From Bryobacterales bacterium (GTDB lineage Bacteria > Acidobacteriota > Terriglobia > Bryobacterales > Bryobacteraceae), in assembly GCA_003167255.1 (NCBI GenBank), contig PMTR01000095.1, forward strand, positions 1 to 64,000: DNA of 64,000 bases, in the 5' to 3' direction. Every line of letters begins with the position of its first letter. Positions within the stretch are counted from its first letter, which is position 1. This document shows positions 1-8,815 of this stretch, piece after piece. The position numbers and the translations under genes were made by a program. Below the pieces are notes generated by a model. That model worked only from the letters and a program-made list of their open reading frames with translations. It was not told where the DNA came from and ran no database searches.

Positions 1-1
1 T

Positions 2-104
2 GAGAAAACCCGTGACGATGAGAAAACCCGTGACGGAGAAAACCCGTGACAGAGGAGAAAACCCGTGACAAGGAGAAAACCCGTGACAGGAGAAAACCCG
101 TGAC
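2..104. repeat. Six-copy 15-bp direct repeat with 1-4 nt spacers
   Basis: The unit GAGAAAACCCGTGAC occurs six times without mismatch, at 2-16, 20-34, 36-50, 55-69, 73-87 and 90-104. The spacers are GAT, G, AGAG, AAG and AG. The array may continue to the left of the window. Perfect units with irregular spacing are unlike a simple tandem duplication and unlike CRISPR, whose repeats and spacers are far longer. The role is unknown; an iterated protein-binding site or a slippage-prone intergenic repeat would both fit. Confidence 0.9.
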
Positions 105-230
105 AGGCTACGTGTTTCCACTTTCCCGCCCAAGAAAATCAGCGCTCTTGCCGAAGCGCGATCACGTCCTCAGGGAACCAGGGGATGTTCACCTCGTTTC
201 CCCGTATAGCCGCCTCCAAGTGTACTGGCA

Positions 231-563
231 TCAGGAGAGCACCAGGAACGCTTTGACCGGATCCGCAAGGAATTCTGCCACTTCGTTCATCCGGCGGCGC
301 AGGAGGTCTTCAACCATGTTCGTAGAGCAGTTACCCAGTCCGATCCAGATTACTTTGGGAGGATGGCCGTGGAGAAAGCTCCTTTGGCGGAAGTCGGAAT
401 CCTTCGTCACAATCGCCAATTCATTACGAGCCGCGAACCGCCAAACATCGTCGTCGGGGGACGCCTTCAGCCCGACGTCGCGGACATGCTGACAATCGCC
501 GTAGCAGTCCGAGAGCGCCGCTGGAAGAACCGGAGACAGATTCTCGTCAAAGAGCAGTTTCAC
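231..563 (-). CDS. DUF5615 PIN-like protein (putative toxin)
   Basis: A 110-residue protein that opens with MKLLFDENLSP and carries DVGL, DDDVWRFA and IVTKDSDF, the acidic-residue layout of the DUF5615 PIN-like family. These are thought to be Mg-dependent RNase-fold toxins. The start is GTG at 563, and its GTGA overlaps the stop of the upstream DUF433 gene, so the two are translationally coupled. DUF433 next to DUF5615 is a recurrent toxin-antitoxin-type pairing. Toxicity here is inferred from the family and not shown. Confidence 0.85.
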   Translation of the reverse strand: MKLLFDENLSPVLPAALSDCYGDCQHVRDVGLKASPDDDVWRFAARNELAIVTKDSDFRQRSFLHGHPPKVIWIGLGNCSTNMVEDLLRRRMNEVAEFLADPVKAFLVLS

Positions 564-784
564 GCGGGGATGCTGGCGAGTTTGCGCTCGCGGTCAGCGG
601 CGAACGCTAGACAAGCGCGAATGTCTTCGCGGGTAAGATCGGGGAAGTCGTGTAGGATCTCGTCTTCGGTCATCCCGGCGGCAAGGTAATCGAGGACATC
701 ATAGACCGTGATACGGAGCCCACGAATGCAAGGCTTCCCACCCATCTTGCCCGGCTCGATCGTGATGATCTTGCTATATTCCAT
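560..784 (-). CDS. DUF433 antitoxin-like DNA-binding protein
   Basis: A small protein starting MEYSKIITIEP with the diagnostic GGKPCIRGLRITVYDVL segment of DUF433, a short helix-turn-helix family usually paired with DUF5615. It probably represses its own operon and neutralises the partner. I chose the ATG at 784 because family members begin close to this sequence. An in-frame start at 817 would add 11 residues (MVLFRRYQALS) with no family resemblance. The stop overlaps the toxin start by 4 nt. Confidence 0.85.
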   Translation of the reverse strand: MEYSKIITIEPGKMGGKPCIRGLRITVYDVLDYLAAGMTEDEILHDFPDLTREDIRACLAFAADRERKLASIPA

Positions 785-840
785 CGAGAGCGCTTGGTAC
801 CTTCTAAATAATACCATTCGCCGCTATTAACACCCCGCCC

Positions 841-3318
841 CTACTTCCCAAAATAACTCCTCACCGGCGGCGGAGGCGCATCCTTCCTTATCGCCCGCCA
901 CAGCAGATCGTTCAGCTCGTCATCGTCATTCGCGTCTTCCCGGTCGAAATTCATCTTCTCCGCGATGCCCGGCGCGCGCGGCGGGTTCCGTTGATCAAGC
1001 GCCGTCCGCGGCTTCTCTAACACGTACGGCGCCATGTCCGCCTTCGCCTGGAACGCCGCGTTCATCGGCAGCGAAGCGGCATCGAAGTGAGTCATGGGGT
1101 GCAGCCCCAGGATCAGCTCCATGGTGCGCAGCATCGACGTGGTGTTGTACATGTGGCTGTCCACCGCATGACGCCGCACGTACGGCGATATCAGGTACGC
1201 CGGCGAGCGGTGCGAATCCACGTGGTCGGGGCCGTTCTGCGCGTCGTCCTCCAGGATGCAGATGAGCGTGTTTGCCCAGAAGCGCGATTTCGATATCCCC
1301 TCCACAATCATCCCCACGGCCTGGTCGTTGTCGGCCGCCATGGCCAGCGGCGAGAGGCTGTTCGCCCTAAGGCCCGAGGTGTGGTCGTTAGGCAGCCGCA
1401 TCACCATCAGGCGCGGCATTTCACCGCTCTTCTCGAACTCCGCCAGGTCGGCGAGATAAATCTTGGCCCGCTCTACGTCCGGATAATTCGTGTCGAACCC
1501 GCGGTAGGTGCGGTTGGTAGCCTTCATCAGCACCGGGTCGTTGATCCCTTGTAGTTGATCCGCGCCCGTCGCTGGGATCTCGCGCTTGTTCTCCACCATG
1601 AAACCGTAATTGCGCACCGTCAGGCCGGCCTGAGCCGCGTTGGTCCAGATATAGCCCGCCGGCGGCAGCGCGCCCGGGTCCTGCTCTTCGAAGTCGTACA
1701 GCTTGTGACGCCCGGCATATTCGGTGGGCCACAGCTTCTGCACCCAGTCCGGCGCAATGGCGGCGGTGGACCAGTTGTTGCCGTCCGCGCTCACGTCCGC
1801 GTTCACGTAAAAGTTGTCCAGCAGCACAAACTCGCGCGCAATTTTGTGCAAGTTCGGAGTCACGTTTTCGCCGAACAGCACCAGCGACGCGTCGCCGTTG
1901 CCCTCTTTCATATCGCCCAGCACCTGGTCGTATGTGCGGTTCTCTTTCTCGATGTAAAGGATGTGCTGGATGGGCGGCAGCGTGTTCGGCTCGTCGAGCT
2001 TCGCGTCCTTGTACGCGGATTGCGCCAGCGCTTTCTTGGTCCAGGCGGCCAGTTGCTGATCAGTGAACAGCTCGATCCACGACGCCGTGCCGGTTTGCAG
2101 GTAGGCCACGTATCCCGGCTCGCGCACGCCGCCGTGCACCGGCGCCAGGTCCGTCCGCGGGCTCGGCCCGTTGGGGTTGGGATAGGAACGAACGCCCTTG
2201 CCGTTGAGGATCACCAGCGTGCCCGAAGGAAGCACCCGCACCGCCGTCGGATACCAGCCCGCCGGAATGAATCCGTCCACGTGGCTCACCTGACCGCTGA
2301 CGTCCACCGCCGCCGCCACGTTGCCGTCGGAGCACGCCACGTACAGGCGCTTGCCGTCGGGGCTCAGCCCCAGGCCCGATGGCGTCATGCCCAGCGGCTG
2401 GCGCGGCGTCATCGCCACATTGATGCGCTCCACCACGCTCAGTTCTTTTCCCTCCGTCACCGCCACCGAATACACGCTGTTGGTATTGGCCGCGGCCACA
2501 AACACGCGCGCCGCATAAGCCGCGGCCGGTTTGTCTCCATCTCCATCCGCGTCCGGCGGTCCCCCGTTGCGCCACACCATGTCGGTCGCGTGCGCGCCCA
2601 CCGGCACCCGCGCCAGCAGATTGCCGCTCGACGTGTCGTGGTGCTCTAGCGTGCCGTCCGCCCAAGTCGTCACAAAGAACGACTTGCCATCCGGATGAAA
2701 CAGAATCCGGTACGGCCGCCGCCCCGTCTTGATATGGTCGATCACCATGCCGGATTGCGGATTGATCACCACCACCGAATCGTGATACAGATCGGTCGCA
2801 TAGATCAGGTGTCCGTCCGGCGTCATGGCGACGTCGCCGATCATGTCGCGGTTGGTCGCCTTGTCCGCCGGCACCACCGCGAACGTGCGGCCCGCCGTCA
2901 GTTTCCCGCCGGCGAAAGTAAACTCGAAGACCGCCGCCTTCGATCCGCCGCCCACATAGACGCGGTCTCCCTGCGGCGAAAATGTGAGCCCCAACCATCC
3001 GTCAGGCACCGGCGTGGACCCAACCACGGCCGCAGTGGCCGCGTCGATCACCGTAATCGAAGGTGGCCGGTAACCGCCGTTCAGCACCAGCAAGTACTTT
3101 CCGTCCGGCGATAGCGCCGACGACATCGGCAGCGTATCGAGCGGGACCTGTTTGCCCACCGGATCCAGCACCCATCCGCTGTTCAACAGGAAGCCGCCGC
3201 CATCGAGCGGCCCGACGTGTTCCCTCGGCGCCGGCTGCGAGCTGACGAGCGCCACCACCGATACCAATGCGAGGCCGAGCGCCACGCGGGCGCCCGCCAG
3301 TCGAAATGCGCGTTTCAT
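841..3318 (-). CDS. Secreted YncE-type beta-propeller fused to an alkaline-phosphatase-superfamily phosphoesterase
   Basis: About 825 residues. The N-terminus (MKRAFRLAG, hydrophobic stretch, then SSQPAP) is a signal peptide, so the protein is exported. Residues about 50-400 hold repeated propeller blades (LSPDGKYLLVLNGG, FSPQGDRVYVGG, MTPDGHLIYATD). Residues about 450-800 resemble the phosphoesterase family: IEKENRTYDQVLGD, NFYVNADVSADGNNW, a metal-site-like EDDAQNGPDHVDSHRSP and SPYVRR. This two-domain architecture is common in acidobacteria, and its substrate is not established. An upstream TTG at 3339 is possible, but the ATG at 3318 directly precedes the signal peptide. Monocistronic, divergent from the SpoIIE gene. 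Confidence 0.85.
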   Translation of the reverse strand: MKRAFRLAGARVALGLALVSVVALVSSQPAPREHVGPLDGGGFLLNSGWVLDPVGKQVPLDTLPMSSALSPDGKYLLVLNGGYRPPSITVIDAATAAVVGSTPVPDGWLGLTFSPQGDRVYVGGGSKAAVFEFTFAGGKLTAGRTFAVVPADKATNRDMIGDVAMTPDGHLIYATDLYHDSVVVINPQSGMVIDHIKTGRRPYRILFHPDGKSFFVTTWADGTLEHHDTSSGNLLARVPVGAHATDMVWRNGGPPDADGDGDKPAAAYAARVFVAAANTNSVYSVAVTEGKELSVVERINVAMTPRQPLGMTPSGLGLSPDGKRLYVACSDGNVAAAVDVSGQVSHVDGFIPAGWYPTAVRVLPSGTLVILNGKGVRSYPNPNGPSPRTDLAPVHGGVREPGYVAYLQTGTASWIELFTDQQLAAWTKKALAQSAYKDAKLDEPNTLPPIQHILYIEKENRTYDQVLGDMKEGNGDASLVLFGENVTPNLHKIAREFVLLDNFYVNADVSADGNNWSTAAIAPDWVQKLWPTEYAGRHKLYDFEEQDPGALPPAGYIWTNAAQAGLTVRNYGFMVENKREIPATGADQLQGINDPVLMKATNRTYRGFDTNYPDVERAKIYLADLAEFEKSGEMPRLMVMRLPNDHTSGLRANSLSPLAMAADNDQAVGMIVEGISKSRFWANTLICILEDDAQNGPDHVDSHRSPAYLISPYVRRHAVDSHMYNTTSMLRTMELILGLHPMTHFDAASLPMNAAFQAKADMAPYVLEKPRTALDQRNPPRAPGIAEKMNFDREDANDDDELNDLLWRAIRKDAPPPPVRSYFGK

Positions 3319-3367
3319 AAGGATGCACCCATTGTACAAGCCATGGAGCGTGCCCTGGTTTCACGCT

Positions 3368-3387
3368 CCGTGACGATTTCGTCACGG
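3368..3387. promoter_or_regulatory. Perfect 8-bp inverted repeat between divergent genes
   Basis: The arms CCGTGACG and CGTCACGG are separated by ATTT. The palindrome lies 50 bp upstream of the propeller/phosphoesterase start (3318) and 62 bp upstream of the SpoIIE-phosphatase start (3449). The position suits an operator shared by the two divergent promoters, but no matching regulator is identifiable. Confidence 0.45.
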
Positions 3388-3448
3388 AACGGCCCACCTC
3401 CCACGCACCCGCCCGCTTCTGCTACTGTGTTCCAGATACAGGTTCCCG

Positions 3449-5986
3449 ATGCGCAAATATTACCTCTGGCTCGCCGCGATTCTGGCTCTGGTGCTGCTCG
3501 ACCAGGGCATATTCACAATCGACGTCGTGCGCGACATTGGCGGCCACTATCCGTCCAATACGATCATCCTCGGCGATCCCTGGCCCACCATCGTCTCCAT
3601 CAACGATCGCGCCAAGGAAGCTGGCCTGCTTCGAGGCGACCGCGTCGTCTCCATCGATGGCCGAATCCCCGCCGGGCAAATGGACCTCCGCGTAATCCTC
3701 CACCACAAGCACCCCGGCGATTTCCTCACCGTCTCCATCCAGCGCGGCGGCCAGGTCTCCGAACACCGCGTATCCATCGCCCCTTTGGGCCTGGTGGGCG
3801 GCGGCTGGTTCTACGCCTGCGTCATGTTCTTTCTCGTGCCGTGGCTCTCCATCGCGCTGGGGTTTTGGGTAGCGGTCCTCCGGCCCGGCGATAAGCGGGC
3901 CTGGCTCGTCTTGGGAATCCTGGTCGGCATGAGCGGGCTGGGGCGGGCCGGAATTCTCGACCCCTTCGGCTGGGGTTTGCCCGGCGTAGTGGCGGCCGTC
4001 TTCCAGGAAATCGTCTCCCCCTACGGTTGGAACGTTTGCATGATGCTGTTCGGATTTTATTTCCCGCAGCGCTGGAATCTCGACGAAAAACTTCCCTGGC
4101 TCAAGTGGGTGCTGCTCGTCCCGGCGGCCGCACTGGCCGCTCTGCATGGAACGTCACGCGCGTTCGAGGCCCTGTCTTATCCCAGTTTCGCCGCCCTGCG
4201 GGATGCGTTCCCGATTCCCGATTGGGCCCAGACCGTCTTCATGATGGTGATAGTCTGTTTCTTCTTCATCGGCCTGTCGACCAAGCTTCGAGACGCATCC
4301 GTGCCCCGCGACGACCGCCGCCGCATCGGCCTGCTCTATTTCGGCTGCACCATCGCCATGACCCCCATGTTCCTGCTGTTCATCTTCGATGGCGTGGTGA
4401 ATCACCGCCAACCTGGCGATGCCGACGGCCGGTGGCTCACCTTCTCCCTGATGATGATGTCGCTGTTCCCCATTGTGATGGCCTACGTCATCGTCGTCGA
4501 GCGCGCCATGGACGTCCGCATGTTCATCCGCCAGGGCGTGCAATACACCCTGGCCCGCCGCGGCCTGCACATCCTCACTGCTTGCATCGTAGTAGCCATC
4601 ATCTTCACCTCCGCCAACCTGCTGGAAGGCCCGCACACCTCTAGACCGCAGAAACTCGGCTTTCTGGCTGTCGGCATCGTGCTTGTGCTTCGCCTTCGCG
4701 ACGTGGCCGAGCGCGTCCGCCGCTGGCTGGACCGCCGTTTTTTCCGCGAAGCCTACAACGCCGAGAAAATTCTCGGCGATCTGAGCGAGCAGGTGCGCAC
4801 CATTCTCGACCGCAATACCCTGCTCGAAACCGTGACGCGCAAGCTCTCCGAATCCTTGCACGTGGATCGCGTCGCCGTGGTCTTGCAGGAGGGCGCTTTC
4901 TTCCGTCCGGCTTTCGCCACTGGCTACGGCAGCAAGCCCGAAGTGGCGCTTCCCGCTGAAGGCGCCATAGTGGAGGAACTGCGCCGCACGCGGGAGCCGC
5001 TCGTGGTCTCCAACTCCACGCTCCCCGCCGAACGCCAAGCCCTCGGGCCGCTCGGTGCCCAACTCCTGTTGCCGCTCGCTTCCAAGAAGGATCTGTTGGG
5101 TTTCATCAGCCTCGGCCCGAAAAAATCCGAAGAGCCTTACTCGGCGTCCGATACCAGCCTGCTCCGCACCGTGGCGGCCCAGACCGGCCTGGCGCTCGAG
5201 AACACGCGCCTCTCCGAAGCCATCGCCACCGAGGCCGCCCAGCGCGAGCGGCTCCATCGCGAGCTTGAGATCGCGCGCGAAGTGCAGGAGCGTCTCTTTC
5301 CGCAGACCATGCCGCCGGTCGCGACGCTCGAATATGCCGGCCACTGCCGCCCCGCCAGCGGCGTCGGCGGCGACTACTACGATTTCCTGGCCCTCACCAA
5401 CGGCCACCTGGGCCTCGCCATCGGCGACATTTCCGGCAAGGGCGTTCCCGCCGCGCTTCTCATGGCCAGCCTGCAAGCCTCCGTCCGCGGGCAATCGCAA
5501 GGGCTCAACGCCGATGGCCGGCCCGATATCGCCGGCCTTATAACCAACGTCAACCGCCTGGTCTTCGACGCTTCCCCGCAGAACCGTTACGCCACGTTCT
5601 TCTACGCGCAGTTCGACCCCTTGACGCGCGTCCTCACCTACACCAATGGCGGCCACAACGCCCCCATGCTGATTCGCGGCGCCGAGGTCCTGCGCCTCGA
5701 AACCGGCGGCCCGCCCGTCGGTTTGTTCCGCCCGTCCCGATACGAGCAGGCGGAACTCCGCCTCACCACCGGCGACCTGCTGATCCTCTACACCGACGGA
5801 ATCAGCGAAGCCGAAAACCCGGCCGAAGACGAATGGGGCGAAGACGCCCTGATCTCCGCCGTGCGCACCTGCGCCTCCGCCCCGCCCGCCGAGATGATCG
5901 CCACCATCATGCGCCTGGCCGACGCCTTTGCCAGCGGCGCTCCGCAGCACGACGACATGACCCTGGTAGTCGCGCGGGTGCTGTAG
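3449..5986 (+). CDS. Membrane PDZ-GAF-SpoIIE/PP2C serine phosphatase (RsbU-like)
   Basis: 845 residues. A first membrane segment (LWLAAILALVLLDQGIF) is followed by a PDZ-like domain (about 40-115, with AGLLRGDRVVSIDG). Several membrane helices follow (about 120-400), then a GAF domain (about 440-590, ending TVAAQTGLALENTRL), a coiled linker, and a C-terminal SpoIIE/PP2C phosphatase (about 620-845). The metal-binding motifs are intact: GGDYYDF, IGDISGKGVPAALLM, NGGHNAP, LYTDGISEAE and HDDMTLVV. Such proteins dephosphorylate anti-sigma-antagonist proteins in partner-switching. The input here would be an envelope signal. No anti-sigma genes are nearby. Confidence 0.9.
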   Translation: MRKYYLWLAAILALVLLDQGIFTIDVVRDIGGHYPSNTIILGDPWPTIVSINDRAKEAGLLRGDRVVSIDGRIPAGQMDLRVILHHKHPGDFLTVSIQRGGQVSEHRVSIAPLGLVGGGWFYACVMFFLVPWLSIALGFWVAVLRPGDKRAWLVLGILVGMSGLGRAGILDPFGWGLPGVVAAVFQEIVSPYGWNVCMMLFGFYFPQRWNLDEKLPWLKWVLLVPAAALAALHGTSRAFEALSYPSFAALRDAFPIPDWAQTVFMMVIVCFFFIGLSTKLRDASVPRDDRRRIGLLYFGCTIAMTPMFLLFIFDGVVNHRQPGDADGRWLTFSLMMMSLFPIVMAYVIVVERAMDVRMFIRQGVQYTLARRGLHILTACIVVAIIFTSANLLEGPHTSRPQKLGFLAVGIVLVLRLRDVAERVRRWLDRRFFREAYNAEKILGDLSEQVRTILDRNTLLETVTRKLSESLHVDRVAVVLQEGAFFRPAFATGYGSKPEVALPAEGAIVEELRRTREPLVVSNSTLPAERQALGPLGAQLLLPLASKKDLLGFISLGPKKSEEPYSASDTSLLRTVAAQTGLALENTRLSEAIATEAAQRERLHRELEIAREVQERLFPQTMPPVATLEYAGHCRPASGVGGDYYDFLALTNGHLGLAIGDISGKGVPAALLMASLQASVRGQSQGLNADGRPDIAGLITNVNRLVFDASPQNRYATFFYAQFDPLTRVLTYTNGGHNAPMLIRGAEVLRLETGGPPVGLFRPSRYEQAELRLTTGDLLILYTDGISEAENPAEDEWGEDALISAVRTCASAPPAEMIATIMRLADAFASGAPQHDDMTLVVARVL

Positions 5987-5987
5987 G

Positions 5988-6005
5988 GCGGACGCCTTCG
6001 TCCGC
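5988..6005. repeat. Hairpin element (GCGGACG / CGTCCGC, loop CCTT)
   Basis: A perfect 7-bp stem with loop CCTT starts 2 nt after the stop of the SpoIIE-phosphatase gene. It is a single-stem relative of the double hairpins at 22338-22375 and 34106-34143. It may act as a transcript-end structure, but there is no T-tract. Confidence 0.6.
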
Positions 6006-6041
6006 GCTCCTGCGCTCGCCCAGTGATAACCTGAAGCCCGT

Positions 6042-6260
6042 ATGCGCCAATTATTCGCGCTTATCGTCCTGGTGCTCGCGTCACTGCTCCATTTCGCGCA
6101 CACTTTGCGGGCTGTTCGCGATCCCGTACGCCGGCGCAAATCAGCACCGCTTGTTATCGTCGCTGTGGCGCTTCTCATCATGTGGGGGCTGATTGCCTGG
6201 ATGGTGTCCCGCCCTCCAGTCCCGAGTCTCGGCCCAGTCCCCGCTCCGCAACAAAACTAA
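6042..6260 (+). CDS. Small membrane protein, unknown function
   Basis: 72 residues with two predicted membrane segments (LFALIVLVLASLLHFAHTL and LVIVAVALLIMWGLIAWMV) separated by a basic loop (RDPVRRRK), and a short proline-rich tail. It fills the gap between the SpoIIE phosphatase and the Ppx/GppA gene on the same strand. No family is recognised. Clean two-helix topology and the positive-inside loop support a real gene. Confidence 0.5.
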   Translation: MRQLFALIVLVLASLLHFAHTLRAVRDPVRRRKSAPLVIVAVALLIMWGLIAWMVSRPPVPSLGPVPAPQQN

Positions 6261-6304
6261 ACGGCGTCAAGCCTCGACCTGCCTCCGTCGATTAGCATGG
6301 ATAC

Positions 6305-7837
6305 ATGCCCCGCTACGCGGCCATTGACATCGGCAGCAACTCCATTCGCATGGAAGCCGCCGAAGTGCTGCCGGGCGAGGCGCCCCGCGTCCTGGCCTCC
6401 GAGCGCGAAGTCACGCGGCTCGGCGAAAGCGTCTTCCGCACGGGCGCCGTCAGCGATGACGCCCTCAAGGCCACCACTACAGTGCTCGCCCGCATGGCCG
6501 CGCTCTATCGCAAGCTGGATGTCGTGGGAGTGCGCGCCGTCGCCACCAGCGCCATCCGCGACACGCAAAACCAGCAGGCGTTCCTGTCGCGCGCCACGGA
6601 AGCCGCCGGCACGCCGGTGGAAATCATCTCCGGGCGCGAAGAGGCCCGCCTCATCTACCTGGGCGTCGAAAGCACCTGGCCGCAGACGGGCAAGCGCACC
6701 CTGGTGATCGATATCGGCGGCGGCTCGGCCGAGATCATCGGCGCCGAAGACGGCCGCCTGCGTGAGGCCTATTCCAAGCCGCTCGGCGCCGTGCGTCTGC
6801 GCGAAAACTTCCTCAAAGACGACCCGCCTACGCCGCTCCAACTGCACCAACTGCACGAATACATCCGGGCCAAGCTCTATACCGCCGTCGAGCGTCTGGG
6901 CCACACCGGGTGGGATCGCGTCATCGCCACTTCCGCCACCGCCGCGGCCGTAGCCAGCGCGGTGGCCCGCATCGTGCGCTCCAAGCGCGACGGCATCGAT
7001 CGCCTCCGCGTCCCCACCCCGCAGGTTCGCAAGCTGTATAAGAAACTGGCGGTGCTCGGCCTTCCCGCCCGCCGCAAGGTCACCGGCATCGGCCCCCGCC
7101 GCGCGGAGATCATCGTCCCCGGCGTGGCCGTCCTTCTCGACTTCCTGCAGGAATTTCAGCTCCCCGCGGTGTACTATTCCCGGGCCGGCGTGCGCGATGG
7201 CATCATCGCCGATCTGGCTGCCCGCAATGTCGGCGCCGAACTCGCCCGCCTGAGCCGTGATCAGCGCCGCGAAGTGGAAGAGATGGGCCGCCGCTACGGC
7301 GTTTCGCTCGATCACGCCCGCAAAGTGGCCGCCATCTCCGCGCTGCTCTTCGCCGCGCTGCAACCGCTGCACTCCCTGCCGCCGGCCTGCGGCAAACTCC
7401 TCGAAGCCGCGGCCTACCTGGTGGATGTGGGCCACTACGTCAGCGACACCGGCCACCACAAGCATTCCTACTACGTGATATCGAATTCCGATATCGCCGG
7501 CTTCACCGCGCGCGAACGGATGCTGGTGGCCAGCCTCTGCCGCTATCACCGCAAGTCGCTGCCCAACCCGGTGCACGGCGCTTACCAGGCCCTGACCACC
7601 GACGAGAGGCGCATACTGATGTTGATGACCCCCATTTTGCGGCTGGCCGACAACCTCAACCGCAGCCGCCAGCAGCGCATCACCGGCGTCGAGTGCCGCG
7701 TGCGCGATGGCGAAGTGATACTCCAGCTCCACAGCAGCCACGACATCGACCTGGAACAATGGGCCGCCGAGCGTGCCGGCGAAGCCTTCCGCCAAATCTA
7801 CAACCGGCCGATTTCGGTGGTTCGAGCACGCGATTAA
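6305..7837 (+). CDS. Ppx/GppA-type phosphatase (exopolyphosphatase / pppGpp phosphohydrolase)
   Basis: 510 residues. The N-terminal actin-like fold has the phosphate-1 motif AIDIGSNSIRM, then AVATSAIRDTQN, the phosphate-2 motif VIDIGGGSAEI, and VYYSRAGVRDGII. The C-terminal half (about 320-500) is the HD-like domain of long Ppx proteins, seen in VDVGHYVSDTGHHKHSYYVI and LCRYHRKS. It is predicted to degrade polyphosphate and/or pppGpp in the cytoplasm. Two CHAD-domain ORFs follow immediately; CHAD proteins bind polyphosphate, which supports a polyphosphate role. Confidence 0.9.
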   Translation: MPRYAAIDIGSNSIRMEAAEVLPGEAPRVLASEREVTRLGESVFRTGAVSDDALKATTTVLARMAALYRKLDVVGVRAVATSAIRDTQNQQAFLSRATEAAGTPVEIISGREEARLIYLGVESTWPQTGKRTLVIDIGGGSAEIIGAEDGRLREAYSKPLGAVRLRENFLKDDPPTPLQLHQLHEYIRAKLYTAVERLGHTGWDRVIATSATAAAVASAVARIVRSKRDGIDRLRVPTPQVRKLYKKLAVLGLPARRKVTGIGPRRAEIIVPGVAVLLDFLQEFQLPAVYYSRAGVRDGIIADLAARNVGAELARLSRDQRREVEEMGRRYGVSLDHARKVAAISALLFAALQPLHSLPPACGKLLEAAAYLVDVGHYVSDTGHHKHSYYVISNSDIAGFTARERMLVASLCRYHRKSLPNPVHGAYQALTTDERRILMLMTPILRLADNLNRSRQQRITGVECRVRDGEVILQLHSSHDIDLEQWAAERAGEAFRQIYNRPISVVRARD

Positions 7838-7838
7838 T

Positions 7839-8240
7839 ATGCGGGACTACGCACGACTCCAGACCGCTACCTTGCTGCGCCGCCTGGCCTTCCAGTTGAA
7901 CCGCGCCGAGCGCCACACCGATCCCGATTCCGTCCACGATCTCCGCGTTGCCATTCGCCGTCTGAGCCGCTGCCTCCGCACCTTCGCGCCGCTCTATCCC
8001 GACCGCTATTGGAAAAAGATCCGCCGCGAACTCGCCGCCTTGATGGGATCTACCGCCGCCGTGCGCGACCGCGATATTGCCATCGAGCTGCTCGGGCAGG
8101 CCGGCATCTCGCGCCGCGCCGCCGTCATCACGGGCCTCCAAACCGAGCGGCGCCACACCGCCCGCGACCTGTCGCTCCAAATCCGCCGCTGGAAAAGCCA
8201 CGATACTTCGCGCAAGTGGCGCAGCCGGCTGGAGCTGTGA
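7839..8240 (+). CDS. CHAD domain protein, N-terminal half
   Basis: 133 residues starting MRDYARLQTATLLRRLAF, with the conserved CHAD helix VHDLRVAIRRLSRCLRTF and the basic patch DRYWKKIRRELAALMG. This covers one four-helix repeat of a CHAD domain, which normally has two. It starts 1 nt after the Ppx/GppA stop and ends 2 nt before the second half begins. CHAD domains bind polyphosphate granules. The split between two ORFs may be a frameshift, or a real two-subunit domain. Confidence 0.75.
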   Translation: MRDYARLQTATLLRRLAFQLNRAERHTDPDSVHDLRVAIRRLSRCLRTFAPLYPDRYWKKIRRELAALMGSTAAVRDRDIAIELLGQAGISRRAAVITGLQTERRHTARDLSLQIRRWKSHDTSRKWRSRLEL

Positions 8241-8242
8241 CC

Positions 8243-8719
8243 ATGAGCAAGCGACACGTAGCACGATGGGATGCGCGCGCCGCCGCCGCGGCGAATGCGC
8301 GCCGTGAGCTGCCGCGCCTGGTGGCAGCCTATTATGCGCGTGTACGCGACCTGCTCGCCGGCAACCCGCCACCCGCCAAACTGCACGCCATCCGCCTCGC
8401 AACCAAGCGCCTGCGCTACACCCTGGAGTTGTTTCGCCCCTGTTACGGCCCCGGACTCGACACGCGCCTGGCCGCGCTCCGCCACATCCAGCAGTTGTTG
8501 GGCGAAGTCAACGACTGCTCCACCACCGAACGATGGATCGGCCATGCCATGCAGCCTTCGCCCCTGCGCGTGCGGATCGCGAAGTTCCTCACCGCGCGAG
8601 CCGCCGCGCAAGCGCAAGTCTTTCACGCCGCCTGGACCAGCGGCTTCGACGCCCCCGGCCAGGAACTCTGGTGGACCCGTTACCTCACCCGCCACGCGCG
8701 CACGCCGGCGCGCAGGTAA
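8243..8719 (+). CDS. CHAD domain protein, C-terminal half
   Basis: 158 residues starting MSKRHVARWDARAAA. It contains the second-repeat helix LHAIRLATKRLRYTLELFRPCYG and LRHIQQLLGEVNDCSTTERWI, a strong match to the C-terminal half of CHAD domains. The ATG at 8243 is 2 nt after the stop of the first half and in a different frame. Each product alone is too small for a full CHAD fold, so they must associate or the gene is broken. Confidence 0.75.
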   Translation: MSKRHVARWDARAAAAANARRELPRLVAAYYARVRDLLAGNPPPAKLHAIRLATKRLRYTLELFRPCYGPGLDTRLAALRHIQQLLGEVNDCSTTERWIGHAMQPSPLRVRIAKFLTARAAAQAQVFHAAWTSGFDAPGQELWWTRYLTRHARTPARR

Positions 8720-8725
8720 CCACAA

Positions 8726-8813
8726 GTGGGACAGGCGATCGGTTTTTGTCGCCTGTCAGTTTTCGTGATCTGGAGAAGCCCGACAGACCACGAAACCCGA
8801 TGGTCTGTCCCAC
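8726..8813. terminator. Double hairpin element between convergent genes
   Basis: Outer 9-bp arms GTGGGACAG (8726-8734) and CTGTCCCAC (8805-8813) enclose two perfect stems: ACAGGCGA/TCGCCTGT (8731-8756) and GACAGACCA/TGGTCTGTC (8782-8809). Each stem has a 10-nt loop. It fills nearly all of the gap between the convergent CHAD and mnmA genes, so a bidirectional terminator role is likely. It resembles other hairpin elements in the window. Confidence 0.6.
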
Positions 8814-8815
8814 GT

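Noticed and set aside
2-104. CRISPR array
   Set aside because: Repeats are only 15 bp and spacers 1-4 nt, and no cas genes are present.
46-492. 148-codon plus-strand ORF
   Set aside because: It is generated by the 15-bp repeats and by the antisense of the DUF5615 gene; no family resemblance.
4154-6181. 675-codon minus-strand ORF opposite the SpoIIE phosphatase
   Set aside because: Antisense shadow; composition (Gly/Ala/Gln/His rich) is typical of reversed high-GC genes.
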